Source of the DNA: Helicobacter canis
Lineage (GTDB): Bacteria; Campylobacterota; Campylobacteria; Campylobacterales; Helicobacteraceae
Direction of reading: 5' to 3'
DNA: 64,000 nucleotides
Assembly (NCBI RefSeq): GCF_008693005.1
Contig: NZ_VXKE01000014.1
Span: forward strand, 114,122 to 178,121
Under the pieces are notes generated by a model. That model was not told where the DNA came from, searched no databases, and saw only the letters and a list, made by a program, of their open reading frames with translations. Made by a program: the position numbers and the translations under genes. Below, piece by piece: positions 50,582 to 58,856 of the stretch; position 1 is the first letter of the stretch; every line of letters starts with the position of its first letter.

Positions 50582-52321
50582 TTATATGCGAGCAAATGAT
50601 GGTGCTATCTTGTATTGACTAAGCTCCGCACCCTTAGTGTCCATAATATGCACCGCGCACGCGATACAAGGGTCAAAGGAGTGGATATGGCGGATAATCT
50701 CTAAAGGCTTAGTAATATCAGCGACTTTTGTGCCAATTAGACTCATTTCATAAGGACCTTTCTTACCTTGAGAGTCTCTTGGACCGGCATTCCAAGTAGA
50801 TGGCACGACTGCTTGGTAGTTCTCTACCTTGCCGCCCTTGATTCTCACCCAGTGGCTTAGCATACCCCTAGGCACATTGCCGATATAGCGACCTTTATAC
50901 TCCTTACTCTCATCAATGCTATAAGGTGCGCAAGTGCGTGTATCAACCTTTAGATTCTCCACAAGCGTATCAAATGCCTTTAGTCCGTAATCACACAGCA
51001 CACGCGCTTCAATGCATCTCGCCGCTGTTCTACCAAGCGTGGTAAAGAGAGCTTCTACGGGCAAGCCTGTTTGCTTTAGAAACTCTTGTGCCACTGGCGT
51101 GATGTAGGGATTTTTGGCTGCAAGTCCTACTACAACAGTCGCCAAAGGTCCTACCTCCATAGGCTCACCATCGTAGCGCGGAGATTTGATCCACGAGTAT
51201 TTGCCATCGTGCTTGAGGTTTTTAGTAGGGATTTCCTTGCCATCTGGTCCTATGCTTACTCCATCATCAAAGCCTGTGTAGTCTGGCGTTGTCTGCCCAT
51301 CATAGGGGTGGAGCGCGACTTTATCGGTGTTTTCATACTTATACCAAGAGTTTGTAACCTCTTCGGCGATTAGATTCTCATCTAAATCATAGAGCTTGCT
51401 TAAATCGCCATTTTTCACAATCCCCGTGCTATATAAATATTCATTCTCGCCAACTTGCATTTCAGCGTGCGATAGGAAGTTTTTCACCCCGCAGCCTGTT
51501 TGCGCTACTGAAGGCTCGCTAGCATACACTTGAGCTGCCATTACAAGATCTGCCCAATATGCGCGATACACGAAGTCTGCCACCATTTCAAACTTACTCT
51601 TCCACTCGCCAAGCCTTGATGGATCTAAAATATCCATAACAGAAGTTACACCGCCCACGGTTAGGCTTTGTGGGTGGGGCTGCTTGGCACCAAAGATTGC
51701 CATCATTTTTGCCACTTCGCGCTGCACTTCAAGGAGTTTTAGATAGTGCGATAGGACAATGAGATTTTGCTCTGGAGAGAAGCGATAAGTCCTATGCCCC
51801 CAATAGGCGTTTTGGAATGGTCCTAGCGCACCTTGCTGGACGAAGTCTCCTACGCGCTTTTGCACTGCTAGAAGCTCATTTTCTCCGGCGCATAAAGGGA
51901 TCTTGGCGTATTTGTAGGCTTCTTTTGCTGCTTTGGCTGGGTCGGCTTTAAGCGCGCTAGTAATATCGCACCAATCAAGCCCGTGTAGTGTATAGAAATG
52001 CACAATGTGGTCGTGCAAAAAGAGTGAGATATTCATAAGAGAGCGCACCATTTGGGCGTTGAGTGGGGGCTTAATGCCTAGGGCATCTTCAACAGCGACA
52101 ATACCGGCTTTATAGTGGCTATATGTGCAAACGCCGCAGATTCTTTGTGCGATGAAGCCTGCATCTCTAGGGTCGCGCCCTACGATGATCTTCTCTAGTC
52201 CTCTCCATAGAGTCGATGAAGAAAACGCATCGACAATGGTGTTGCTCTCATCAACGATGACTTCTATACGCAAGTGCCCTTCAATTCTTGTGATTGGATC
52301 TACAATAATTCGCTTTGTCAT
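50582..52321 (-). CDS. hydB: [NiFe] uptake hydrogenase large subunit HydB
   Basis: The 579 residues have both nickel-ligand motifs: RICGVC (C62 and C65) and DPCIACAVH (C552, C555 and H558). A 21-residue C-terminal peptide follows for cleavage by HydD after H558. The protein binds the Ni-Fe site and oxidises hydrogen in the periplasm with HydA, giving energy from host gut hydrogen. It follows hydA by 19 bases with an AGGAGAG site. The frame is intact. Confidence 0.97.
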   Translation of the reverse strand: MTKRIIVDPITRIEGHLRIEVIVDESNTIVDAFSSSTLWRGLEKIIVGRDPRDAGFIAQRICGVCTYSHYKAGIVAVEDALGIKPPLNAQMVRSLMNISLFLHDHIVHFYTLHGLDWCDITSALKADPAKAAKEAYKYAKIPLCAGENELLAVQKRVGDFVQQGALGPFQNAYWGHRTYRFSPEQNLIVLSHYLKLLEVQREVAKMMAIFGAKQPHPQSLTVGGVTSVMDILDPSRLGEWKSKFEMVADFVYRAYWADLVMAAQVYASEPSVAQTGCGVKNFLSHAEMQVGENEYLYSTGIVKNGDLSKLYDLDENLIAEEVTNSWYKYENTDKVALHPYDGQTTPDYTGFDDGVSIGPDGKEIPTKNLKHDGKYSWIKSPRYDGEPMEVGPLATVVVGLAAKNPYITPVAQEFLKQTGLPVEALFTTLGRTAARCIEARVLCDYGLKAFDTLVENLKVDTRTCAPYSIDESKEYKGRYIGNVPRGMLSHWVRIKGGKVENYQAVVPSTWNAGPRDSQGKKGPYEMSLIGTKVADITKPLEIIRHIHSFDPCIACAVHIMDTKGAELSQYKIAPSFARI

Positions 52322-52340
52322 TTTCTCTCCTTAATGCGTG

Positions 52341-53537
52341 CTATTTGGCTTTTACCATACTTGATACGACTGCGTGCGCGGCAATGCCCACAGCTGTTAC
52401 AGCAAGCACTGCTGCGCCGATTGTATCAGCAGTTTTATCCGCGCCATAGCCATTATATGCGGTGTGGAAAGGCGTGTTCCCCAAGGGTCGCTCAAACGGA
52501 CTCATCGTATCCCAGAAGTTTGGCTCGCTGCAGCCAATGCAGCCGTGCCCTGCTTGTATGGGCCAGCTTGTGTGGGAGTTGAAGCGTAGCTTGGAGCAGT
52601 TGTTGAAAGTGTAGGGACCTTTGCAGCCTACTTTGTATAGGCAGTAGCCTTTCTCTGCGTTGCTATCGCCAAATGCTTCTACAAACTCACCTGCATCAAA
52701 ATGCCCTCTGCGCTCGCATAGATCGTGGATTCTATGCCCATACGCCCAAGTAGGTCGCCCAAACGCATCAATTGGAGGCGTTTTGCCAAACATAGCGAAA
52801 TACAGCACATTGCCTACGATATTTTTTTCACTTGGTGGGCAGCCCGGGACTTTGATGATAGGTTTTGAGATGATTTTGTCAAGTGGCTGGGCGTTGGTAG
52901 GGTTTGGCGCGGCAGCTTGCACACCGCCATAGCTTGAGCAAGTCCCAATGGCAAAGATCGCCATAGCACCTTCTGCGGCGTGGCGGCACTCTTGCGCGCC
53001 TGTTGTGCCATTTGCACCGATTGTTAGGAAGTATTCACTGCTGCCTTTTGGTATCCCACCTTCTACCATTAAGATGTAGTTGCCGTGGTGCTTTTTGATA
53101 GCGGATTCTAGGTTTTGAGTGGCTTGGTAGCCTGAAGCTGCCATAATCGTCTCGTGGTATTCAAGATTTATCATATCAAAGAGCACAGAATCCACGCTTG
53201 GATCTTCTGTGCGCAGCAGGCTCTCGCTGCAGCCGGTGCATTCTGCCATATGCAGCCAAATCACAGGCGTGCGGTTGGCGATCTCTGCGGCGCGCGCTGT
53301 GAGTGGCGCGAAGCTTGCTGGCAAGGAAAGCGTAGCAGTCATAGCCCCAGCCCATTTCATAAAATCACGGCGTGATATGCCCTTGCTCTCTAGCTCTGCT
53401 ATAAGCTCTTTGTCTCCATTGTGTGCGGGGAGCTTTTCTATAGCATCAAGCCTAGCAGAGACTTCTGCCATAAGGGCTTTGGTGGATTTCGTTTGAAGCG
53501 GGCTAGAATCTATGTGGGCTTGTTTGTTTTCTTGCAT
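52341..53537 (-). CDS. hydA: [NiFe] uptake hydrogenase small subunit HydA
   Basis: The 398 residues begin with a long leader holding a twin-arginine motif, ISRRDFMKWAGAM (R56 and R57), so the HydAB complex is exported folded. Iron-sulphur cysteines are visible in MAECTGCSESLLR, FAIGTCSSYGG, VPGCPPSE and HGCIGCSEPNFWD. A C-terminal helix (TIGAAVLAVTAVGIAAHAVV) anchors it in the membrane next to HydC. It is the first gene of the hyd operon, with CAAGGAGAG before the ATG. Confidence 0.97.
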   Translation of the reverse strand: MQENKQAHIDSSPLQTKSTKALMAEVSARLDAIEKLPAHNGDKELIAELESKGISRRDFMKWAGAMTATLSLPASFAPLTARAAEIANRTPVIWLHMAECTGCSESLLRTEDPSVDSVLFDMINLEYHETIMAASGYQATQNLESAIKKHHGNYILMVEGGIPKGSSEYFLTIGANGTTGAQECRHAAEGAMAIFAIGTCSSYGGVQAAAPNPTNAQPLDKIISKPIIKVPGCPPSEKNIVGNVLYFAMFGKTPPIDAFGRPTWAYGHRIHDLCERRGHFDAGEFVEAFGDSNAEKGYCLYKVGCKGPYTFNNCSKLRFNSHTSWPIQAGHGCIGCSEPNFWDTMSPFERPLGNTPFHTAYNGYGADKTADTIGAAVLAVTAVGIAAHAVVSSMVKAK

Positions 53538-53573
53538 TTTCTCTCCTTGGTGTGGCTAGTGATTTTGGGGTGG

Positions 53574-53579
53574 ATTGTA
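53574..53579 (-). promoter_or_regulatory. -10 box (TACAAT on minus strand) for the hyd operon
   Basis: TACAAT on the minus strand, 37 bases before the hydA start, in a gap of only 65 bases. I see no clear metal-regulator site. Confidence 0.4.
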
Positions 53580-53602
53580 GGGACAAAGTGCTAAAATCTC
53601 AC

Positions 53603-54196
53603 TTAAATCCCCTTAAGATTTGGGCGCACCACTTTGCTTCCACGCTTGCTCGCCCACTTTTGGCACACACACCAAAGCCCCAAGATCACGCACACAAGCC
53701 ACAGCCCCACATCAATCACACTCTCATACAGCCCAAAGCCAGCTAGATAGCCCACTGCTAAACTCACACAAGCAAGCAGAGCAAAGAGCCTTGAGCATAG
53801 CCCACAAGCGACAATAAGCCCCGCGATAATAGCAATCTGCACCCTAGAATCTATGTAGTAAATATCCACTAAGCCTATGCCCAATGTCCCAAGGTATAGC
53901 CATAGCCCAAAGCCGCTCCATAGCACCAGCGCAGGAAGTGGCATTATGCGCGCTTCTAGCAAAGCTTTGTAGTGATTTTTTGCATAATGCTTGAGTAAGA
54001 TTTGTGCTAGGTAGCATAGGCCAAGAGCTAGGCTAAGCACGCTAGGTGTATCAAAGCAGGCGACATAGTATTCACACGCGCTATACCCTAGAATCTTCAC
54101 ATTGCACACTGCTACAATCATTACACTTAGCACTGCGCCATAGCGTAGCTTTTGGAAAAGCGCGAGCAAAAGTGCTAATAGGCAGAGGCTAATCAT
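53603..54196 (-). CDS. Integral membrane protein of unknown function
   Basis: I do not recognise a family with confidence. The 197 residues are almost wholly hydrophobic, with about seven predicted helices and a basic C-terminus (ASKRGSKVVRPNLKGI). The gene starts in an ATGA overlap with the stop of the sialidase-like reading frame, which suggests translational coupling and a shared job, perhaps in surface sugar handling. I recall a membrane protein gene next to a sialidase-like gene in H. pylori (HP0234-HP0235). Function is unknown. Confidence 0.65.
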   Translation of the reverse strand: MISLCLLALLLALFQKLRYGAVLSVMIVAVCNVKILGYSACEYYVACFDTPSVLSLALGLCYLAQILLKHYAKNHYKALLEARIMPLPALVLWSGFGLWLYLGTLGIGLVDIYYIDSRVQIAIIAGLIVACGLCSRLFALLACVSLAVGYLAGFGLYESVIDVGLWLVCVILGLWCVCQKWASKRGSKVVRPNLKGI

Positions 54197-54258
54197 CGCG
54201 CACCTTTTTGAGCCTTAGCGGTGGCTAGACTTGCTCGCGCACTAGAATCTAAGCTTTT

Positions 54259-54321
54259 GTCATTGCGAGCAAGCGCGCGACCATTGATTGTATAGATTCT
54301 GCTAGTGCAGAATATGGATTG
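54259..54321 (+). repeat. GTCATTGCGAGC-type dispersed repeat, copy A
   Basis: The copy begins GTCATTGCGAGC, continues through GCGCGACCATTGATTGTAT and the hairpin GATTCTGCTAGTGCAGAAT, and ends ATGGATTG. It lies in the C-terminal tail of the sialidase-like gene. The middle and end reappear in reverse orientation in copy B (57619-57712). Confidence 0.7.
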
Positions 54322-54684
54322 CTTTGCTGCTGCTGGCGTAGCGGCTTGCAATGATAGAGAGCTAGATTCTGCTTGTGTTTTGCGCTTAAGCACTTCTTGC
54401 GCTTGTCGCACTAGGGCAGATTTGCTAAGGACTAGGCTTTTGATATACGCGCGCTTGTAGGTGTAGGCGATATGCACTTGATCCAAAGAGAGTGTAACAC
54501 TTGGGTAGGACCTCGCTAGACTCCACGCTATCAAGCAGAGCTAGTGGCACAAACTCCACTTGCGCGCTATCTAAACTCTCTTGTGCTAGTGCGAAAAGCC
54601 AGAGTTGCTCTCTTGCGTGGGGCAAGCTAGAATCTAAGCTAGATTCTAGCGCACTAGATTCTAGCTTGGTGTGTGAAGTGATTT

Positions 54685-54693
54685 GGGGGGGGG
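54685..54693. repeat. Nine-base G/C homopolymer inside the sialidase-like gene
   Basis: Nine G on the plus strand, nine C in the coding strand, encoding Thr-Pro-Pro-Gln. Tracts of this length often change by slippage in Helicobacter and switch surface genes on and off. Confidence 0.8.
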
Positions 54694-55522
54694 TGTTATG
54701 GAGTAAAAACACTATGCCATTTGTGCTAAAAAGCACAGAGGAGCTATTGTAGTTGATAAGATTGCTAGGCTTTGGAGGCTGGCAGCGCAGCTGCTTTGGC
54801 TTGCTCAAGGGGGTAAGCTCACATAAGCTTACTTGCATTGTGCTAGGCGTGTAGTTGCGATATACGCCTATGGCTTTTGTCGCGCTTAGGGGTGTAAAGC
54901 TTGGCTGGAGCTTGGAGTGCGCCTTTGCCCCGATTGTGGGCAGTGGCTTGGTGATAGAATCTAGCTTCAACGCAGAGTCAAAGTGCAAGAGCAGCGGATA
55001 TTTGCGCGCTAGCTCGTGGTAAAGCGGCAGGATAAACCCGCCATCTTCTAAAAGCAGGGCAGATGAACGCACAAGGAAAGAGAGATTAGCAAAGGGGCTA
55101 AGTGCTAGCTCTTGCTTGAAGTGCAAATGCTCCAGCGTCTTATCAAACTCTAGCCAATACACCCTGCTAGTCGCCCAGCCCCCAAGACTTACCCCCACGA
55201 CAAACAAATGCACCCTTCCCCTAGAATCCACAAAGCTCACAGGATTGCCAAGCTTGGCGATAAACTTTCCACTAAGGCGGGAGAGGAGGGCTGGGGTTAG
55301 GATCTCTCTAGGGGCACTCCAATGTTGTGGGTTTGGCGTTGGCTTTGGGGCTAAAAATGGCGATTGCTGCGGCGAGTCGGCGGTTACATACGCCAAAGTA
55401 TGCGCCCTTGACTCACCTTGCAAAGCCCCATTTTTATCACCCAAATCCTGCCGCCTAGTTGCTTGGCTACAAAACACATTTTCAGCGTTCTGGGTGAAAT
55501 TCCTAGAATCCACTTTTTTATC

Positions 55523-55570
55523 GTCATTGCGAGCCTTGTCGCTAGGCAAGGCGTGGCAATCCATAGAATC
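55523..55570 (-). repeat. GTCATTGCGAGC-type dispersed repeat, copy C
   Basis: GTCATTGCGAGCCTTGTCGC...GCGTGGCAATCCAT lies inside the sialidase-like gene and encodes MDCHALPSDKARNDD on the minus strand. It contains the inner hairpin GCCTTGTCGCTAGGCAAGGC. The same segment in copy B encodes MDCRALPSDKARNDD. Confidence 0.8.
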
Positions 55571-56154
55571 CACTTTCATACTAGATTCTAGCTCTGTCTG
55601 CTTGTGGCAGGATTTTTCACGCCCAGCCCCTTTATCTTCTTCATAGATTCTAGGCATTGCGGTGGTGCTAGTGGTGCTTTTTGTGGATTTTGGGGCAGAG
55701 CTAGACTGATGGTCTGCGGTTGCCCTAAAATCCACAAAATCGCCGCTATGATTACCCAAAGCCGAATCTCTTACAAAGAAGCTTTGATAGATTCCTACAT
55801 CTCTTGCCCCCTCCCTGCTCCCAGCAAAAAACAGAGCCATAAAGGCATGGGAGTCGCGCAGGCTTTGGGGCAGGGCGGTATGCTCAAGTGCGACAATCGT
55901 GCTTGCGTGTGCGCTGGGCGTTGGGTTTGGGATAGTGAAGTAGCTAGGCTCTAGCGCGGGATTTGCACGAGAATCTAACGCGCTAGATTCTACCCCCACG
56001 CTAGATTCTAGGCTAGAATCTAGCACAAATACACTAAGTTTTGGTGGACTGCTCCTAAGCCACACAAAAGCCACTGCCACGAGCGCAAAGACTATGATAA
56101 GACCTAAGCTCCACTGCTTCACGCGCTTACTAGGTGTCATCGGTAGATTGCAAG

Positions 56155-57951
56155 CTACTTGCTATGGATTGCATAAAGCTGCATAAGCTTTAGGTAGAAG
56201 TCTTCTTCGCTCTTTGGCACAAGCACGCCGTCATTAAGGGGCATAAGATCATAGTAGAGCTTTTGGAGGTTACTGAAGCGATTGGGGAAGAGATGGGCGA
56301 TAAGCTTTGCTGAAATACTTGGGCGCACAAGCACGCTAGGAGGCAGCAGCCCAGCTTTGAAAAACTCTAAAATAGATTCTGTATCGTAGCTGATATGATG
56401 GTGCTTGCCGTGTGGGCAGGTGGTGCGATTGACAAGCATTTGGCACACATCGCAATACACATACCCACCCTTAATGCTCGTGCTAATCCCACTCACCACA
56501 TCAAGCACAGAATACAGAGTGTTGCGCTCATAAAATACAGAGAGATTAGGGGTGTTGTCTGAAACGATAAAGTGCGTGCAGCCATAGTTCCTAGCGACCA
56601 TCGCGTGCAAAAGGACATTGTTTGTCCCTGTGAAAAGGTAGGTGTCATCAAGGGGGATAGTGCATATCCTATCGCTCATAAGATACTCGCGCATAGCTAG
56701 CTCCACGCACTCCTTTTGCATATCGTAGTGGATAATGGTGTGGCGATAGGGCTTTAGCAAAAACAGCACGACCAAATCGCTCATCGATAGCGCATCGCGG
56801 ATTAGGGCTTCGTGTGCTTTGTGGAATATCTGTCCATCAAGCACGAGCCCTGTGATATGCTTGGCATTATGCGCGGTAATTTGCTCTTGCAAGCGTGCTT
56901 TAGCCTCTTTAATATCTGGGAAATCCACTTGATACTCCCCACACACCGCAAGATCCCCAAGCCTAGAGTAGATCCTATCAAACTCCGCCCCACCTTGCAG
57001 CCCTGTGAGCTGGATCGTGCGGGCGTGGCGATCGATAGGGAAGACTTCCTCGACTCTCAAGTAGCCTACCTTTCTTCGCTCAAAGACAATATCAAGCACA
57101 TCATTTGGCTTGGTGGATTCTAGCACTTTGCGATTTCTTTTGCCCGCTGGGTTTAGCACAAAGGGCGTGAGATATGAGTCTAAATGCAGAGTTTTGCTAT
57201 TAGCTAGGCTTGAGATAGGGGCTAGTAAGCCTTCTTGGACTAGGGCTAGGGAGCTTAGAGCTTCTTTGTCGATATAGAGAGCTTTTCTAGGCTTGGAGGA
57301 TTCGGCTTTACTTGGTTTGGGCGTTGGCTTTTGCGCTTGGGGCGATTCAGCTTTTGAGCTCAAATGCGGGAGCGGCGAAAAATCACTGCGGTCATTACCA
57401 TCTAGGTAACTCCCTTGTGATTTTCCTTGCAACCCACATTTTTCATCTAAAATCTTAGAATCGCTTGGGCTTTTACTAGAATCTAGGTTTGCTTCCGCTT
57501 GCGGCGTGTTGAGAATTGGGGCATTTTGAGTAACAATCCTAGAATCCTTTGCTGGCTCGCTTGTATTTTTGGCGTTTATCCTAGAATCTACTTGTGGCGA
57601 TTTTTGCGCGTTTTCATCGTCATTGCGAGCCTTGTCGCTAGGCAAGGCGCGACAATCCATATATTCTGCGCTAGCAGAATCCATACAATCAATGGTCGCG
57701 CGCTCGCGCGCTACTTTGAAAGCGTCGTCGGGGGCTTGGGGGGTCAAAGGGGGGATAAGGGGGGCGACTTCGCAATTCAAGCCCCCCTGTCCCCCCTTGA
57801 GAGAGCTTATCCTAGTGCTGCTAGAATCTAGCGCAAAAGGTAAAAAGGTAGAATCTGCTTGCGCAGAATTGTGGATTACTAAAGAATCCGCGGCTGCACC
57901 TTGCTTTGCAGTGGGGCTAGAATCTGCGCCGTGTCTTTGGTATCTCTGCAT
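56155..57951 (-). CDS. ATP-sulfurylase-like protein with a repeat-derived N-terminal extension
   Basis: The start at 57951 is preferred because the frame to 58005 overlaps the preceding regulator gene; it gives 598 residues. About residues 240-598 resemble the ATP sulfurylase fold: an N-terminal PUA-like part, then GQIFHKAHEALIRDAL (H-x-x-H, near 376-381) and NVLLHAMVARNYGCTHFIVSDN. The GRDHAG catalytic loop is replaced by SDNTPN, and QxRNPxH by DGQIFHKAH, so it probably does not make adenylyl sulphate. CDVCQ and CPHGKHHH could bind zinc. The first 235 residues are low-complexity and built from dispersed repeats. The role is unknown. Confidence 0.7.
   Translation of the reverse strand: MQRYQRHGADSSPTAKQGAAADSLVIHNSAQADSTFLPFALDSSSTRISSLKGGQGGLNCEVAPLIPPLTPQAPDDAFKVARERATIDCMDSASAEYMDCRALPSDKARNDDENAQKSPQVDSRINAKNTSEPAKDSRIVTQNAPILNTPQAEANLDSSKSPSDSKILDEKCGLQGKSQGSYLDGNDRSDFSPLPHLSSKAESPQAQKPTPKPSKAESSKPRKALYIDKEALSSLALVQEGLLAPISSLANSKTLHLDSYLTPFVLNPAGKRNRKVLESTKPNDVLDIVFERRKVGYLRVEEVFPIDRHARTIQLTGLQGGAEFDRIYSRLGDLAVCGEYQVDFPDIKEAKARLQEQITAHNAKHITGLVLDGQIFHKAHEALIRDALSMSDLVVLFLLKPYRHTIIHYDMQKECVELAMREYLMSDRICTIPLDDTYLFTGTNNVLLHAMVARNYGCTHFIVSDNTPNLSVFYERNTLYSVLDVVSGISTSIKGGYVYCDVCQMLVNRTTCPHGKHHHISYDTESILEFFKAGLLPPSVLVRPSISAKLIAHLFPNRFSNLQKLYYDLMPLNDGVLVPKSEEDFYLKLMQLYAIHSK
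57619..57712 (-). repeat. GTCATTGCGAGC-type dispersed repeat, copy B (composite)
   Basis: The copy joins the copy C segment (GTCATTGCGAGCCTTGTCGC...GACAATCCAT) to the reverse complement of the copy A segment (ATTCTGCGCTAGCAGAATCCAT, ACAATCAATGGTCGCGCG). It encodes RATIDCMDSASAEYMDCRA and following residues in the ATP-sulfurylase-like gene. Confidence 0.8.
57730..57801. repeat. G-run cluster (G-quadruplex motif) with inverted C-runs
   Basis: Runs of 5, 6, 6 and 6 G (57730-57734, 57738-57743, 57749-57754 and 57759-57764) are separated by loops of 3, 5 and 4 bases, which meets the usual G-quadruplex rule. Two C6 runs at 57782-57787 and 57791-57796 form an inverted repeat with the last two G runs. 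It lies in the repeat-derived part of the ATP-sulfurylase-like gene, encoding SLKGGQGG and PLIPPLTP. Confidence 0.75.
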
Positions 57952-57962
57952 TGTAAAATCTC

Positions 57963-58847
57963 TTATTTCTTGCGCAAAAGCCCGTATTTCTTGCGCTTTT
58001 CCCACAGGCTCTTCCTGCTCATACCAAGCTTTTTAGCTAGCTCAATATCAGGGTAGCGGCTCTCAAACTTTGCAATGATGGTTTTGACATAATCGTGTAT
58101 AGACATAATATCCCCGCCTAGCTCTTGGGTGTTTGGGATATGTGAGATGTCGATCACTTGCTGGAACTGCACCTTATCTGTGGAGATAAAGGAAATAATC
58201 ATAGGATACCTATGTGCTAGCTCTAAAAACTCCTTTCTCTCCTGCTTTTTTAGCTCTTCAAGGTTGGTGGCGTAGTAGATTTTCTGCTTTTGGGGGGTGT
58301 TTTTGAAGATATTTTTATAGTCTTTATCTTTTAGCGTAATAAACTCAAGCAAGATATTTTTCTCCCTAGCGTATTTCATCGCATAAATATCCGCGCTGCG
58401 CTGGGAAGTGCTCTTAATGATAAAGGGCGGATTATATTGCAAGAGACTTGGGGTGTTTAGCTCTTTTTGTATGAAGTCAAAGTAGGCATTATAAAAATCC
58501 AGCACGCGCTTAGTCTCTGCGAACTCATTATAATGGCGGATTTTGCGCACGAGCTCATCGATCATAAAGGGCTTTAGCACATAGTCTCTAGCTCCAGCTA
58601 GCAGGGGCTTGCTCACGGTGTCATCGCTGATATAAGAGATCATCATAATGATGATAGAATCACTATGCTGCTTAATGAAAAATTCGCAGTTTTGGTTGTA
58701 AATATTTGATGAAATCAAAATCGCGTGGTAGGATACGCGCTCTTTGGGGATACTTTGGCTAATGGTGCATTCATAGCCGGCATCACTAAGCTTGCCTGCG
58801 ATGCTTTGGGCAAGATAGACTTCGTTTTCTAAAATTAGTAATTTCAT
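57963..58847 (-). CDS. Orphan atypical response regulator, HP1021-type
   Basis: The 294 residues have a receiver-like domain (about 1-115, MKLLILENEVYLAQSIAGKLSDAGYE...) followed by a linker and a C-terminal helix-turn-helix, ELAKKLGMSRKSLWEKRKKYGL. The phospho-acceptor Asp is replaced by Ser in AILISSNIY, as known for HP1021, while the conserved Lys remains in DYVLKPF. HP1021 controls many genes, including ones for redox response and DNA uptake, and touches the replication origin. The neighbour ispDF (HP1020) is conserved, which makes the orthology strong. The regulator is expected to act without phosphorylation. Confidence 0.88.
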   Translation of the reverse strand: MKLLILENEVYLAQSIAGKLSDAGYECTISQSIPKERVSYHAILISSNIYNQNCEFFIKQHSDSIIIMMISYISDDTVSKPLLAGARDYVLKPFMIDELVRKIRHYNEFAETKRVLDFYNAYFDFIQKELNTPSLLQYNPPFIIKSTSQRSADIYAMKYAREKNILLEFITLKDKDYKNIFKNTPQKQKIYYATNLEELKKQERKEFLELAHRYPMIISFISTDKVQFQQVIDISHIPNTQELGGDIMSIHDYVKTIIAKFESRYPDIELAKKLGMSRKSLWEKRKKYGLLRKK

Positions 58848-58856
58848 CGCATTCCT

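Larger units (their letters stand above)
54193..56140 (-). pseudogene. BNR/sialidase-like membrane-anchored protein, frameshifted near 54507-54513
   Basis: Two frames make one gene. The first (56140-54425) has a membrane anchor (residues 12-28), then ALFFAGSREGARDVGIYQSFF, a repeat-filled insert of about 130 residues, and the sialidase-like core (HLFVVGVSLGGWATSRVYWLEF, GGFILPLYHELARKYPLLLHFDS). The second (from 54534) continues the family end, SYPSVTLSLDQVHIAYTYKR, and runs to 54193. The sequence GAGGTCCTACCC would read on correctly as Glu-Val-Ser-Tyr-Pro if it were GAGGTCTCCTACCC, so a two-base TC loss fits. A 9-C tract (54685-54693) lies upstream in the gene and is in frame now. Sialidase activity is not proven; the family is BNR_2. 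A sequencing error is possible. Confidence 0.75.
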
